A stretch of DNA of 64,000 nt from CAIWHR01 sp963836265 (GCA_963836265.1 CAWIIO010000007.1:1-64000), one strand, 5' to 3'. Positions 52,044-61,734 are shown, numbered from the stretch's first letter. Notes: generated from the letters alone by a model not told the origin. Program-made: numbers and translations.

Positions 52044-52817
52044 CTATTTCGCGGGCTCGGTGCCCGGCTTCGCCGCCTGGAGTGCCTGCAGGATGTCGAT
52101 CGGCACCGGAAACACGATCGTCGAGCTCTTGTCGCCGGCGATGTTGCCGAGCGTCTGCAGATAGCGGAGCTGCATCGCCTGCGGCTGGCGCGCGAGCATC
52201 TGCGCCGCTTCTAGAAGCTTCTCCGCCGCCTGCTGCTCGCCCTCGGCATGAATGATCTTCGCGCGCCGCTCGCGCTCCGCTTCCGCCTGCCGCGCGATCG
52301 CGCGCACCATCGATTCGTTCAGGTCGACCTGTTTGATCTCGACCAGCGACACCTTGATGCCCCAGGCGTCGGTCTGCGTATCGAGCACCTGCTGGATATT
52401 GAGGTTCAGGCGCTCGCGCTCGGACAGGAGCTCATCCAGCGCGTGCTTGCCCAGCACCGCGCGGAGCGTCGTCTGCGCGAGTTGGCTCGTCGCGACGAGG
52501 AATTGCGCGACCTGGATCACCGATTTCTCGGGGTCGACGACGCGGAAGTAGATGACGGCGTTGACCTTGACCGACACGTTGTCGCGGGTGATCACATCCT
52601 GCGGCGGGACATCGAGGACGATCGTGCGCAGGTCGATGCGCACCATTTGCTGGATCGCGGGGATGATCAGGATCAGTCCCGGTCCCTTGACCTTCCAGAA
52701 ACGGCCGAGCAGGAACACCACGCCGCGCTCGTATTCGCGCAGTACGCGAAACGACGAGACGATCAGGACGGCAAGCGCAAGAACGACGACACCGCTGAAG
52801 CCCAGTCCGAGGCCCAT
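52044..52817 (-). CDS. Slipin / SPFH-domain membrane protein
   Basis: A 257-residue stomatin-like protein: one N-terminal membrane helix (about residues 8-28), then an SPFH domain (REYERGVVFLLGRFWKVKGPGL, VPPQDVITRDNVSVKVNAVIYF) and a coiled-coil tail (AEAERERRAKIIHAEGE). It forms oligomers in membranes and pairs with NfeD, encoded just upstream. Confidence 0.94.
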   Translation of the reverse strand: MGLGLGFSGVVVLALAVLIVSSFRVLREYERGVVFLLGRFWKVKGPGLILIIPAIQQMVRIDLRTIVLDVPPQDVITRDNVSVKVNAVIYFRVVDPEKSVIQVAQFLVATSQLAQTTLRAVLGKHALDELLSERERLNLNIQQVLDTQTDAWGIKVSLVEIKQVDLNESMVRAIARQAEAERERRAKIIHAEGEQQAAEKLLEAAQMLARQPQAMQLRYLQTLGNIAGDKSSTIVFPVPIDILQALQAAKPGTEPAK

Positions 52818-52818
52818 T

Positions 52819-54258
52819 TCAGTCTCCCTTTGCAGGTTCTTCGAGCGGCGCGACGGTCAACACGAGCCCGTCGCGGCCGGTGACGCGCACCGTCTGCCCG
52901 CGCTTGAGCGGCACCGCAGAGCGCACGCGCCACTGCTCGCTGTGGACGCGGGCCCAGCCTTCGTCGATGAGATCGTCGAGCACGAGTCCGGCGCTTCCCA
53001 CGAGCTCCTCGCTCCCGGACACGACCGGCCGCCTGCGCGCCTTCAGCGCCGCGCCGGAGACGACGAAGATGAACGCCGCGGTCGTAACGGTCAGGCCCGC
53101 GATGAGCGTGTACGGGACGCCTAACGCGGGCACGTCGGTGTCGATCAGCATCACCGCGCCGATGACGAACGCGACGATGCCCCCGACACCCAGCACGCCG
53201 AAGGTGCCGATGAACATCTCCGCGATCATGAACGCGAGCCCGAGCAGGATCAGCGCGAGGCCGGCGTAGTTGACCGGCAGCATGTGCAGCGCGAAGAGGC
53301 CGAGCAGGAGGCAAATCGCGCCGGCGACCCCGGGCAGCACGAAGCCCGGATTCATGAACTCGAAGAAAAGCCCGTAGATGCCGATCATCATCAGGATCAG
53401 CGCGACGCTCGGATTGGCGATCACGGCGAGGAAGCGGTTCTTCCAATCGGGCTCGATCGTCGTGACGGGAGCGTCCCGGGTCTCGAGCACCTGCTCGCCG
53501 GCGGTCGTCATCAGCTTGCGGCCGTCGACCTTCGCGAGCAGATCAGGTACGTCGTGGGCGATCAGATCGATCACGTGCTCCTTGAGCGCCTCGTCGGCGG
53601 AGAGACTGACCGCCTCGCGCACGGCGCGCTCGCCCCATTCGGCATTGCGTCCGCGCAGTTGCGCAAGCCCGCGGATGTAGGCGGCGGCGTCGTGCACCTG
53701 CTTGCGCGCCATCGTGCTCCCCTCGTCGGGCGCGGCGGATTGGTCGGATTTGTCGGCCTTGCCGGACTTGCCGCCATCCTTCCCCTTTTCGGGCGCCTGC
53801 GGCACCTCGCCGCCGATGCCGATGGCGACCGGCGTCGCCGCGCCGAGGTTCGTGCCCGGCGCCATCGCGGCGATGTGGCACGCATAGAGGATGTAAGTGC
53901 CGGCACTCGCCGCACGGGCGCCGCTCGGCGCGACAAACGCCGCCACCGGCACGCGCGAGGCGAGAATGACCTTGATGATTTCGCGCATCGAGGTGTCGAG
54001 CCCGCCCGGCGTGTCGATCTCGAGCACGACGAGCTCGGCGCCCTCCTTGTCGGCGCGGGCAAGTCCGCGCTCGACGAAATCCTCGCTTGCGGGGCCGATT
54101 GCGCCGGTGAGCGGCATCACGATCACCGGCCCGGAAGTGGCGATGGCGCCGATGGGCGTCGATCCGAGCGCCGCTACGAAGGCGATTCGAAGAAGCTTTG
54201 CCAGCGAGGATCCTGTTGCCCCGGCTCTTCGGCTTGCCTCGAGTAGGCGCGTGTGCAT
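52819..54258 (-). CDS. nfeD: NfeD-family membrane serine protease (ClpP class)
   Basis: A 479-residue long-form NfeD. It has an N-terminal signal-like helix, a ClpP-like protease domain (about residues 45-250: PGGLDTSMREI, then the Ser-containing PSGARAASAGTYI, and a low-complexity K/D/S-rich insertion), four membrane segments and a C-terminal OB fold (RGQTVRVTGRDGLVLTV). The 1510-type proteases cleave stomatins, matching the adjacent slipin. Start chosen at ATG 54258. Confidence 0.9.
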   Translation of the reverse strand: MHTRLLEASRRAGATGSSLAKLLRIAFVAALGSTPIGAIATSGPVIVMPLTGAIGPASEDFVERGLARADKEGAELVVLEIDTPGGLDTSMREIIKVILASRVPVAAFVAPSGARAASAGTYILYACHIAAMAPGTNLGAATPVAIGIGGEVPQAPEKGKDGGKSGKADKSDQSAAPDEGSTMARKQVHDAAAYIRGLAQLRGRNAEWGERAVREAVSLSADEALKEHVIDLIAHDVPDLLAKVDGRKLMTTAGEQVLETRDAPVTTIEPDWKNRFLAVIANPSVALILMMIGIYGLFFEFMNPGFVLPGVAGAICLLLGLFALHMLPVNYAGLALILLGLAFMIAEMFIGTFGVLGVGGIVAFVIGAVMLIDTDVPALGVPYTLIAGLTVTTAAFIFVVSGAALKARRRPVVSGSEELVGSAGLVLDDLIDEGWARVHSEQWRVRSAVPLKRGQTVRVTGRDGLVLTVAPLEEPAKGD

Positions 54259-54615
54259 CGTTCGCGAGTCTGGCCGACATGCCCGATATTCGCGGCGCCT
54301 CGCTGCCGACGCATCGATTCGCTTTTTGGCCCAGCAACGCATACGTGAGAGCAAGCCCTACAGGCTCCGAGCCCCGCGGGTTACGGAAGATCCGTACCGG
54401 GGAAGACCATTATTGCAGAATTCCGGGCAGCGGCGCGAGCTTGGGAGCAGGCTCCCCGCGAACGGGCAGTGCGTGGGGATGCGACCCGAGCGAGTCGACG
54501 CTGCGGCCGGCTGCCGCGGAATCACGAACTTCAGCTATGGAACGGAGGCCGCGGGCGGCGACCCGGGCGCCGCGATCGGAGGCTGCGACCGGCGGCCCCG
54601 ATGTCTGGCCTCGCG
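54259..54615. other. Intergenic gap between the hemerythrin gene and nfeD
   Basis: 357 bases with no supported gene or RNA. A promoter for nfeD is expected here but no clear -35/-10 pair is visible. Confidence 0.4.
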
Positions 54616-55173
54616 TCAGGCCGCGCGTTTCGACGCCCCCGTATCGATACGGCGTCGCGCGGCCATTTCGCTGCCGATCGCCGCGAGCGTCGCTGCGTCG
54701 AACGTCGCGGCGGCGAGCGGAAGCAGCTCGCCTTCTTCACGTGCGATGTGGGCAGCATAAGCGTTGCGGATGGCGATCACGTCGCGCGCGGAAAGGTTGG
54801 CGCGCGCGCCGGCGACGATGCCCGCGAGCAATGGGCGCAGCCGGCGCCACTTCGCGGCGAGCGCCTCGTGTTCGCGCGCGAGATCCGCGACCAGGCGCCC
54901 GGCACGGTCGGGCCGCGCCTGCAGCAGCCGCGGGAACAGGCTCGTTTCCTCGTCGGCGTGATGGTTGGGCGCCGCGGTGTCGAAATAGCGGAGGATGCCG
55001 CGGGCAGCCGCTCGCGCATCGACATCGGCGCCGTGCTCGGGAAGGTGGCGCTGCAGCCGGTCGAGCGTCAGGAGCGCCCGCTCGATGCGGCCGTGACACG
55101 CTTCGAGCATGCCGAGCGGATCGTCGAACGAGGGGGCGGTGTGATCGAAAACGAGGTCGGTACCCATCGGCAT
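54616..55173 (-). CDS. Hemerythrin-like (HHE) protein, second of the box cluster
   Basis: A 185-residue protein (194 if it starts at TTG 55200) with an HHE four-helix bundle. The iron-ligand pattern is present: His in EACHGRIE, HHADEET, REHEAL and AHIAREEGELLP. It lies downstream of the SirB-like gene on the same strand. It may bind O2 or iron, or sense oxygen. Confidence 0.82.
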   Translation of the reverse strand: MPMGTDLVFDHTAPSFDDPLGMLEACHGRIERALLTLDRLQRHLPEHGADVDARAAARGILRYFDTAAPNHHADEETSLFPRLLQARPDRAGRLVADLAREHEALAAKWRRLRPLLAGIVAGARANLSARDVIAIRNAYAAHIAREEGELLPLAAATFDAATLAAIGSEMAARRRIDTGASKRAA

Positions 55174-55200
55174 GGCGTCGTCGGCCGATGACTTCGACAA

Positions 55201-55593
55201 TCACGGTGGCGCGAAGATTCCCAGTGGCGATTTGGTCACCGCCACCGAGACGATGTACGCGAACGTCGCAACGGCGCCGACAAACGCAGCAATCCGGATG
55301 CCGCCGGTCCGCCCGCGCTTGAGCGCCACCGTACCCAGCGCGATGTAGACGACGAGGGCGGCAATTTTCGCGCCGAGCCAGCGGGCGTTTGCGACGAAGC
55401 CGATCTGCCAGGCGAGCCAGAGCGCCGAGGCGAGGAGCACCGTGTCGATCAGGTGAGGGACGATCCTCACCCAGCGCTCCCGGAGGCGTTTGGACGCCGC
55501 GAGCATCCACCCGCCGCGAGCGACGAACAGCGCGAGCGAGAGCATAGCAGCGCCGACATGGATCGCCTTGAGGGTCGCGTAGTCGAGCGCCAT
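55201..55593 (-). CDS. SirB2-like membrane protein
   Basis: A 130-residue integral membrane protein with four hydrophobic helices. LKAIHVGAAMLSLALFVARG and VPHLIDTVLLASALWLAWQI match the SirB (invasion gene expression up-regulator) family, whose His residues suggest heme or electron-transfer kinship. It is sandwiched between two hemerythrin-like genes. The true function is unknown. Confidence 0.78.
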   Translation of the reverse strand: MALDYATLKAIHVGAAMLSLALFVARGGWMLAASKRLRERWVRIVPHLIDTVLLASALWLAWQIGFVANARWLGAKIAALVVYIALGTVALKRGRTGGIRIAAFVGAVATFAYIVSVAVTKSPLGIFAPP

Positions 55594-55607
55594 CGGCGCG
55601 GCACCCG

Positions 55608-56291
55608 TCAGCGCGGCGCCGACGACCGCGATCGTTCGGGGCGTGCCGCCGGGGTCTCCGGCAGCAGGCTCAAGATCCGGAGGAAGAGCGAGTCGACCTC
55701 CCGCTTCGGGCGGATGCCGCGCAGCGGGTTGTCGTTTTCGAGGAAGGCGGCCGCGATCCGCTCCCAGTCGCGGGCGGCGAGCTGCTCGACCGCGAGGGGG
55801 AACACCACGCTTTCTTCCTTTTCCATATGCCGGCCGTGGAAATCGGCGTAGGCGCCAACGTCGCGCGCGAAGGCATCGAGCCCCTGCGGATCGCGGCGGT
55901 AGGTCTCGAGCGACGCCTGCAGCGAATCGATCAGCGCCGCACCGCGGGCGTGCTCGGCATCGAGCTCGTCGAGCAGCGGGCGGGCATGCGGGCAACGCGA
56001 GGCAAGCGCCGCGAACAGATGCCGGCTCTCCTTCGGGTGGTGCAGCCGCTCGGGAAAGGCAACGATGTAATCGAGCAGCGCCTGCAGCAAACGGAAGTCG
56101 GGCGCAACGTCGTCGCGAATCCGGCTGACGGCAAGGCGCAGGCCGAAGAGGACGGACGCGATCGCGAGATGCTCGTCCTTCAACGTCCGGATCGCCGTCG
56201 CCGCCGCGGGCAACGGCTCCGAAGAGGGTTGGCGCGCGCGTCGCACCCCGCGACCGGTGTTGGCGGCAATCGGCTTGACCGTGCGTACCAT
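55608..56291 (-). CDS. Hemerythrin-like protein coupled to boxA
   Basis: A 227-residue protein with a hemerythrin HHE domain (about residues 35-185): DEHLA, LHHPKESRHLF, DAEHARG and FHGRHMEKEESVVFPLA provide the expected His and Glu ligands. The ATG overlaps the boxA stop as TAATG, so it is translated together with the reductase of benzoyl-CoA epoxidase. Its role in the pathway is not established; O2 delivery or sensing and iron handling are possible. Confidence 0.85.
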   Translation of the reverse strand: MVRTVKPIAANTGRGVRRARQPSSEPLPAAATAIRTLKDEHLAIASVLFGLRLAVSRIRDDVAPDFRLLQALLDYIVAFPERLHHPKESRHLFAALASRCPHARPLLDELDAEHARGAALIDSLQASLETYRRDPQGLDAFARDVGAYADFHGRHMEKEESVVFPLAVEQLAARDWERIAAAFLENDNPLRGIRPKREVDSLFLRILSLLPETPAARPERSRSSAPR

Positions 56292-57520
56292 TAGTACGTT
56301 TCGACGTGATAGCGGCCGTTCGCGCGGAGCTCCGGGAGGAGTGTGCCCCAGTCCATCCCGTGGTCCCGGCACGCGGCGTGGAACGCGTCGTCCACGCCCT
56401 GCTCCATCCCCTTGAGGCCGCAGATGTAGACGTAGCAATTCTCGTCGGCGAGCAGGCGCGCGACGTCGGTGCTGCGCTCCCTGATGCGGTCCTGCACGTA
56501 CCGCTTGGGCTCGCCCTGGACGCGCGAGAACGCGAAGTTGATGTCGATGAAGTTCTTGGGCAGCTTCAGCAGCGGCCCGAAATACGGCAGCTCGCCCTCC
56601 GACCTCGCGCCGAAGAACAGCGTCAACGCGCCGCCCTCCTTGAGCGCAATCCGGCGCCGCCGGCGTTCGGTCATCGCGCGCATCGGCGCCGAGCCCGTGC
56701 CGGTGCAGACCATCAGCAGGCTCGAGCCCGGATGGTTGGGCATCAGGAACGTCGTGCCATACGGGCCGACGACTTTGACCTGATCGCCTTTCGCGAGATC
56801 GCACAGGTAGTTCGACGCGATGCCCGTGACGGGCTTGCCGTCGTGATCCTCGGTGACACGCTTCACGGTGAGCGACAAATTGTTGTAGCGGGGCCGCTCG
56901 CCCTCCCGTGGACTTGCCACCGAGTACAGCCGCACGTGATGCGGTTTGCCCGATGCGTCGACGCCCGGCGGCAGGATCCCGATCGTCTGGCCCTCGAGTA
57001 CAGGGAACGCCGCGCCGCCGAAATCGAGGACGATGTGCCGGATGTCGGCCGTGGCGCCATCGGCGGTGAGGCGGAAGTTGCCGGTGACTGTCGCGATCGC
57101 AGGCTTTGCGATCGCATAGAGATTGACGTACGGATGCGCCGCTGACCACGGCGGGCGGACCTCTCCGCCCTGGCCGGCTGTGGCGACCGACGTGATGCGG
57201 GCGACATCCGTGGGCATTTCCGCGGTTTCGACGGTCGGAAGCGTGCCCTGCGCGGGCAGGCTGTCCCAACTGAGCTGCTCGGCGAGCGTGTACGGCTTCG
57301 CCTTGTCGACCTGCCGCCAGTTGTCGATGGCGCCGGTGGGGCACGGCGAGATGCACTCGTTGCAGAAATTGCACTTCGCCGGATCGACGACGTAATTGCG
57401 CGCGTCATGCGTGATCGCATCGACCGGGCAGGTTTCCTCGCAGGTGTTGCAGCGAATGCAGATCTCGGGGTCGATGAGATGCTGCCGCAACACTTCCACG
57501 ACGGCTGCGGTGGCGCTCAT
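56291..57520 (-). CDS. boxA: Benzoyl-CoA 2,3-epoxidase reductase subunit BoxA
   Basis: A 409-residue iron-sulfur flavoprotein that passes NADPH electrons to BoxB. Two [4Fe-4S] motifs are near the N-terminus (C21, C24, C27, C31 and C50, C53, C56, C60), followed by a ferredoxin-NADP reductase domain (RLYSVAS for FAD, GTGSAPMRAM for NADPH). It starts ATG 57520, two bases after the boxB stop. Confidence 0.95.
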   Translation of the reverse strand: MSATAAVVEVLRQHLIDPEICIRCNTCEETCPVDAITHDARNYVVDPAKCNFCNECISPCPTGAIDNWRQVDKAKPYTLAEQLSWDSLPAQGTLPTVETAEMPTDVARITSVATAGQGGEVRPPWSAAHPYVNLYAIAKPAIATVTGNFRLTADGATADIRHIVLDFGGAAFPVLEGQTIGILPPGVDASGKPHHVRLYSVASPREGERPRYNNLSLTVKRVTEDHDGKPVTGIASNYLCDLAKGDQVKVVGPYGTTFLMPNHPGSSLLMVCTGTGSAPMRAMTERRRRRIALKEGGALTLFFGARSEGELPYFGPLLKLPKNFIDINFAFSRVQGEPKRYVQDRIRERSTDVARLLADENCYVYICGLKGMEQGVDDAFHAACRDHGMDWGTLLPELRANGRYHVETY

Positions 57521-57522
57521 CT

Positions 57523-58947
57523 TCAGTTGAAGCGCACGTACTCGAAGTCGACCGGCTGATTGTTGATGCCGCGCGAGGGCGGCGCGATCCAGTTCGCAAA
57601 CCGGCCGGGTTCGGCGACGCGTCCCATCAGCGACGTGACGAAGGCCCGATCTTCGGCAGATGGCAGCCAATGCGGCTGTCGCAGCGTCCAGTCGGACTCG
57701 GCCACGACGTTGCCCTCCGGATCGACACGAACCGAGGAGAGCGGCCCGATCCTGCGGTTGAAGGCCTTGTGCGGCGCGCGCAGCCGGAAGGCGACGCCGC
57801 TCTTCTCGACGATCTTGTTCCAGCGCTCGATGCCGGCCTGCGCGTCCCTTACATAATCGTCGCGGAGCTTTTCGTTGAGGGCGTTGAGCGCGGGCGCCTC
57901 GGTCGCGACGAGACGGCCGTCGCGCACTTCCAGCACCGGGTAGGTTGCCCCGGTTAGCAGGTGATCGTCACCGATCTTCGTCTCCTCGAAGCGGCCCTTG
58001 AGGCCGGTCGAATAGAACGTCGCGGCGTTCGACGAGACATCGGCGCCGAAGAGGTCCATCGTGACGCTGAAATGGAAATTCAGGTAGCGCTGGATCGTCG
58101 GCAAATCGATCAGGCCCAGCGCGCGGATCTTCGCCGGATCGTCGATCTTGTGCTGCACCATCGCTTCGCATGTGCGCTGGACGATGCGCCCCACGCCGGA
58201 CTCGCCGACGAACATGTGGTGCGCCTCCTCGGTCAGCATGAAGCGGCAGGTTCGCGCAAGCGGATCGAAACCCGACTCGGCGAGCGAGCAGAGCTGGTAC
58301 TTGCCGTCGCGATCGGTGAAATACGTGAACATGAAGAACGCAAGCCAATCGGGCGTCCTTTCGTTGAACGCGCCGAGGATGCGCGGGTTGTCGGCGTCGC
58401 CCGAACGTCGTTGGAGCAGAGCTTCGGCTTCCTCGCGGCCATCGCGGCCGAAGTAGGCGTGCAGCAGGTACACCATCGCCCACAGGTGGCGGCCTTCCTC
58501 GACGTTGACCTGGAACAGGTTGCGCAGATCGTAGAGCGAAGGGCAGGTGAGGCCGAGGTGCCGCTGCTGCTCGACGGAAGCGGGCTCGGTGTCACCCTGC
58601 GTCACGATCAGCCGCCGCAGGTTCGACCGGTATTCGCCCGGGACTTCCTGCCAGGCGGCCTCGCCCTTGTGCGCGCCAAAATTCACCTGCCGTCCCGCTT
58701 CCGCCGGCGTGAGGAAAATCCCCCAGCGGTAGTCCGGCATCTTCACGTAGTCGAAGTGCGCCCAGCCCTTCGGCTCGACACTGGTCGCGGTGCGCAGATA
58801 GACGTCGGCGGTGCTCGTGTTCTCGGGGCCCACGTCGCCCCACCAGTGCAGGAATTCCGGCTGCCAGTGCTCGAGCGCGCGCTGCAGCGTCCTGTCGCTC
58901 CCAAGCTCCACGTTGTTCGGAATCTTCTCGCTGTAGTCGATGGTCAT
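57523..58947 (-). CDS. boxB: Benzoyl-CoA 2,3-epoxidase oxygenase subunit BoxB
   Basis: A 474-residue di-iron oxygenase that epoxidises the ring of benzoyl-CoA. The metal-ligand motifs are visible: E121, E151 with H154 (VNVEEGRHLW), D212 (FTDRD) and E241 with H244 (LTEEAHHMF), each one residue on from the positions recalled for the Azoarcus enzyme. Full length; directly upstream of boxA. Confidence 0.96.
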   Translation of the reverse strand: MTIDYSEKIPNNVELGSDRTLQRALEHWQPEFLHWWGDVGPENTSTADVYLRTATSVEPKGWAHFDYVKMPDYRWGIFLTPAEAGRQVNFGAHKGEAAWQEVPGEYRSNLRRLIVTQGDTEPASVEQQRHLGLTCPSLYDLRNLFQVNVEEGRHLWAMVYLLHAYFGRDGREEAEALLQRRSGDADNPRILGAFNERTPDWLAFFMFTYFTDRDGKYQLCSLAESGFDPLARTCRFMLTEEAHHMFVGESGVGRIVQRTCEAMVQHKIDDPAKIRALGLIDLPTIQRYLNFHFSVTMDLFGADVSSNAATFYSTGLKGRFEETKIGDDHLLTGATYPVLEVRDGRLVATEAPALNALNEKLRDDYVRDAQAGIERWNKIVEKSGVAFRLRAPHKAFNRRIGPLSSVRVDPEGNVVAESDWTLRQPHWLPSAEDRAFVTSLMGRVAEPGRFANWIAPPSRGINNQPVDFEYVRFN

Positions 58948-58965
58948 GCATGCTCCGATCAGGTT

Positions 58966-59066
58966 GTCGTCCCCGCGCGGAGCCTGCCCGCGAGGGGGTG
59001 GTCGGGGGCGGGGAACCAGTGACTCACGCCGAAAGACGCTGGATTCCCGCGTGCGCCGGAATGACG
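58966..59066. repeat. Composite palindromic repeat, copy 5 (between boxC and boxB)
   Basis: Same family as the four other copies; carries a GGGGGTGGTCGGGGGCGGGG expansion in one arm like copy 1. It separates boxC from boxB. Confidence 0.8.
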
Positions 59067-59085
59067 TTGGCGTTGGATTGGAGCA

Positions 59086-60774
59086 CTACACCCGCTCCCA
59101 ATTGAATTTCGCCTTGCTGCCGCTGCCGAACACCTTGAGCGCGCCGGCTTCGCCTACGGCGTTCGGGCGGATGAAGATCCAGTTCTGCCAGGCGGTGAGG
59201 CGTCCGAACACGCGCGTTTCCATCGTCTCGGCCCCGGGGAAGCGCAGATTCGCCTCCATCCCGGTGAGCGCGTCGGGCGAGAGGCTTGCGCGTTCCTCCA
59301 AGGCGATGCGAATTTCGTCGTCCCAGTCGAGATCGTCGGGCGCGGCGGTGACGAGGCCCAAGCCCATCGCCTCGCCGGCGGCGAGCAGGCGGTCCATGGC
59401 ATCCTCGGTTCGGTCGATAGGCTGCGCCTCGTCACAAAACCGCGTCGCGATCCGCGTGCGTCCATTCACCATCGGGTAGGCGCCGAAGTTCATCGCCGAC
59501 AGCGCGATCTTCGGCGCGGCGGAATCTTCGGGAAGCGAGAGCATGTAGCTGCGATCGGCGGCAAGCGCGAGCTCGAAGAGCGTGCCCGCGAAGCACGACC
59601 CGCGGTCGATGAGCGCGTAGAGCGTACGCGAGGTCACGTCGAGTCGCGCGAGCGTTCGCCGCAGCATCCCGGTCGTTTCGCGCACGAACCAGTTCGAGGC
59701 GTAGGTCGAAAGGGCCGTGTCGGCGGCGAGGACCGCCGCCGCATCGCCCGCGGTTTTCAGGATCCACGTTCCGATGTCGAGCTCGTTGGTGCGCAGGAGA
59801 AGGATCGCATCGTCCAGCTCGCGTGCCAGCGCGAGCGGCCACCACGCTGCGCCGAGGGCGAGAATTCCGTCGAGAGCGGCGGGCAGCGGCGAGGGCGGCG
59901 CCGAAACGGTGATCGTCGCGCTGCGCGCCTTGCGGTCGATCTGCACGTCGACATAGCCGTAGTGGATGCCTGCCGCGTCGATCGTGCGCACGAGCGGCGT
60001 CAGCGCGACGCCCGCAGCATGGCGCGGCCGATCGCTCCGATCGGCCAGCGCGCGCGCACGCTCGCGCACCTTCTCGGCGAACTGCTGCGGCTTGACGGCA
60101 TCGTCGACGAGCCGCCACTCCTTCGCCCGCTGCGCACGAACGCCTTCGACGAGCGTGCAGAAGACATCGGCGTGGTCACGGCGGACCTTGCGCTTGTCGG
60201 TGACGCGCGTGAGACCGCCGGTGCCCGGCAGCACCCCCAGCAATGGCACTTCGGGGAGGCTCACCGCCGACGACCGGTCGTCGATCAGGATGACCTCGTC
60301 GCATGCGAGCGCGAGCTCGTAGCCGCCGCCCGCGGTCGTCCCGTTGCAGGCGGCGATGAACTTGAGCCCGGAGTGCCGGCTCGAGTCCTCGATGCCGTTC
60401 CTCGTCTCGTTGGTGAACTTGCAGAAGTTGACCTTCCACGCGTGCGAGGAGACGCCGAGCATGAAGATGTTCGCACCCGAGCAGAAGATCCGATCCTTCG
60501 CGCTCGTGACCACGACGCTTCCCACTTCGGGGTGCTCGAAGCGGATCCGCTGCAGTGCATCGTGGAGCTCGATGTCGACGCCGAGATCGTAGGAGTTGAG
60601 CTTCAGCTTGTAGCCGGGCTTGATGCCCCGCTCCTCGTCGATGTCGAGGGCAAGCGTCGCGACGGATCCGTCGAACGAAAGCTTCCAGTGCGCGTACCGG
60701 CCGGGATGCGTGTCGTAGGTGATGTACGACGGCTCCTGCGCGTCGCGCGGGAAGGCGGCAGCCGCTTGTGCCAT
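59086..60774 (-). CDS. boxC: 2,3-epoxybenzoyl-CoA dihydrolase BoxC
   Basis: A 562-residue double crotonase-fold enzyme that hydrolyses the epoxide and opens the ring to 3,4-dehydroadipyl-CoA semialdehyde. The N-terminus (PSYITYDTHPGRYAHWKLSFDG), the oxyanion-hole region (IFCSGANIFMLG, TTAGGGYELALACDEVILIDD) and the second half are intact. It is preceded by boxR, 30 bases away. Confidence 0.96.
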   Translation of the reverse strand: MAQAAAAFPRDAQEPSYITYDTHPGRYAHWKLSFDGSVATLALDIDEERGIKPGYKLKLNSYDLGVDIELHDALQRIRFEHPEVGSVVVTSAKDRIFCSGANIFMLGVSSHAWKVNFCKFTNETRNGIEDSSRHSGLKFIAACNGTTAGGGYELALACDEVILIDDRSSAVSLPEVPLLGVLPGTGGLTRVTDKRKVRRDHADVFCTLVEGVRAQRAKEWRLVDDAVKPQQFAEKVRERARALADRSDRPRHAAGVALTPLVRTIDAAGIHYGYVDVQIDRKARSATITVSAPPSPLPAALDGILALGAAWWPLALARELDDAILLLRTNELDIGTWILKTAGDAAAVLAADTALSTYASNWFVRETTGMLRRTLARLDVTSRTLYALIDRGSCFAGTLFELALAADRSYMLSLPEDSAAPKIALSAMNFGAYPMVNGRTRIATRFCDEAQPIDRTEDAMDRLLAAGEAMGLGLVTAAPDDLDWDDEIRIALEERASLSPDALTGMEANLRFPGAETMETRVFGRLTAWQNWIFIRPNAVGEAGALKVFGSGSKAKFNWERV

Positions 60775-60804
60775 GAATTTCTCCTCCTCTGTTCCTTGTG
60801 ACGG

Positions 60805-61701
60805 TCAGGCCCGTACGGCCTGGCGCAGCTTCATCAAGCTCTGGCCGGGTGCTTCGCCCGTCGTGTCGAGCGTCACGTCCGCCTTTCGGTAGAGAGGCTC
60901 GCGCGCTTCGAGAATCCGGGTCAGATCTTCCATCGCCTCGGCGTTGCCCTGCATCGGCCGGAAGTCTCCCTGCGCAACGACGCGCGCCATGTGCAGATCC
61001 GGCGCTGCCCGGACCCAGACGGTGAAGCAGTTGAGCAGCAGCAGGTTGAACGTTTCGGGCTCGGACACGATGCCGCCTCCGACCGTCATCACCAGTTCGG
61101 CATTCGCCTCCAAGAGTCGCTCGAGGCAGCGGCGTTCGATCCGGCGGTATCCGGTCTGGCCGTAGAGGAGGAACACTTCGGACAGCGTGATTCCGGCTTC
61201 GAGCTCGATCTCGCGATCGAGCTCGATGAACGGAAAGCCGAGTTCGCTTGCGAGCGCCGTCCCCAGCGTCGTCTTGCCCGCTCCGCGCAAGCCGATGAGC
61301 GCGATACGCTTGCGGCGCGCGGCCTCTTCCTGCCCGAAATCGCGCATCAGTCTGAACACGACGTCCTCGAGCCGATGTTCGGGGAGCCGCTCGAGGAAGC
61401 GGCGGATCAGCCGCTGCTCGACCGAGTTGTCGCGATGGTCGATGAGATCGGTGAGCGGCATCGCGAGCGCGCGGGCGACGCTGCGCAGCAGCAGCACCGA
61501 GGCATTGCCGTCCCCGCCCTCGAGCTGGGCCAGATAGCGCTCCGATACGCCGGCGTTCTGCGAGAGAACCTTGCGCGCCATGCCCCGGCGCTCGCGCGCA
61601 TCGCGTACGCGCCGGCCCATCGCGGCCAGGAACTCGGCGTCGTCCGCGTCTTGCGGGGCGATCGCTGGCGTCTTGACTTCCGGGTGTTCCACCGCGGCCA
61701 T
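60805..61701 (-). CDS. boxR: Transcriptional regulator BoxR (HTH plus shikimate-kinase-like domain)
   Basis: A 298-residue protein. The N-terminus is an XRE-type helix-turn-helix (about residues 25-88; MARKVLSQNAGVSERYLAQLE), and the C-terminus a shikimate-kinase-like domain with P-loop GLRGAGKTT (137-145) that senses benzoyl-CoA in relatives BzdR and BoxR. It represses box genes until benzoyl-CoA builds up. First gene of the minus-strand box operon. Confidence 0.94.
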   Translation of the reverse strand: MAAVEHPEVKTPAIAPQDADDAEFLAAMGRRVRDARERRGMARKVLSQNAGVSERYLAQLEGGDGNASVLLLRSVARALAMPLTDLIDHRDNSVEQRLIRRFLERLPEHRLEDVVFRLMRDFGQEEAARRKRIALIGLRGAGKTTLGTALASELGFPFIELDREIELEAGITLSEVFLLYGQTGYRRIERRCLERLLEANAELVMTVGGGIVSEPETFNLLLLNCFTVWVRAAPDLHMARVVAQGDFRPMQGNAEAMEDLTRILEAREPLYRKADVTLDTTGEAPGQSLMKLRQAVRA

Positions 61702-61734
61702 CGCAATTTCCTCGAGAACCCGAAGCTAGAGGCT

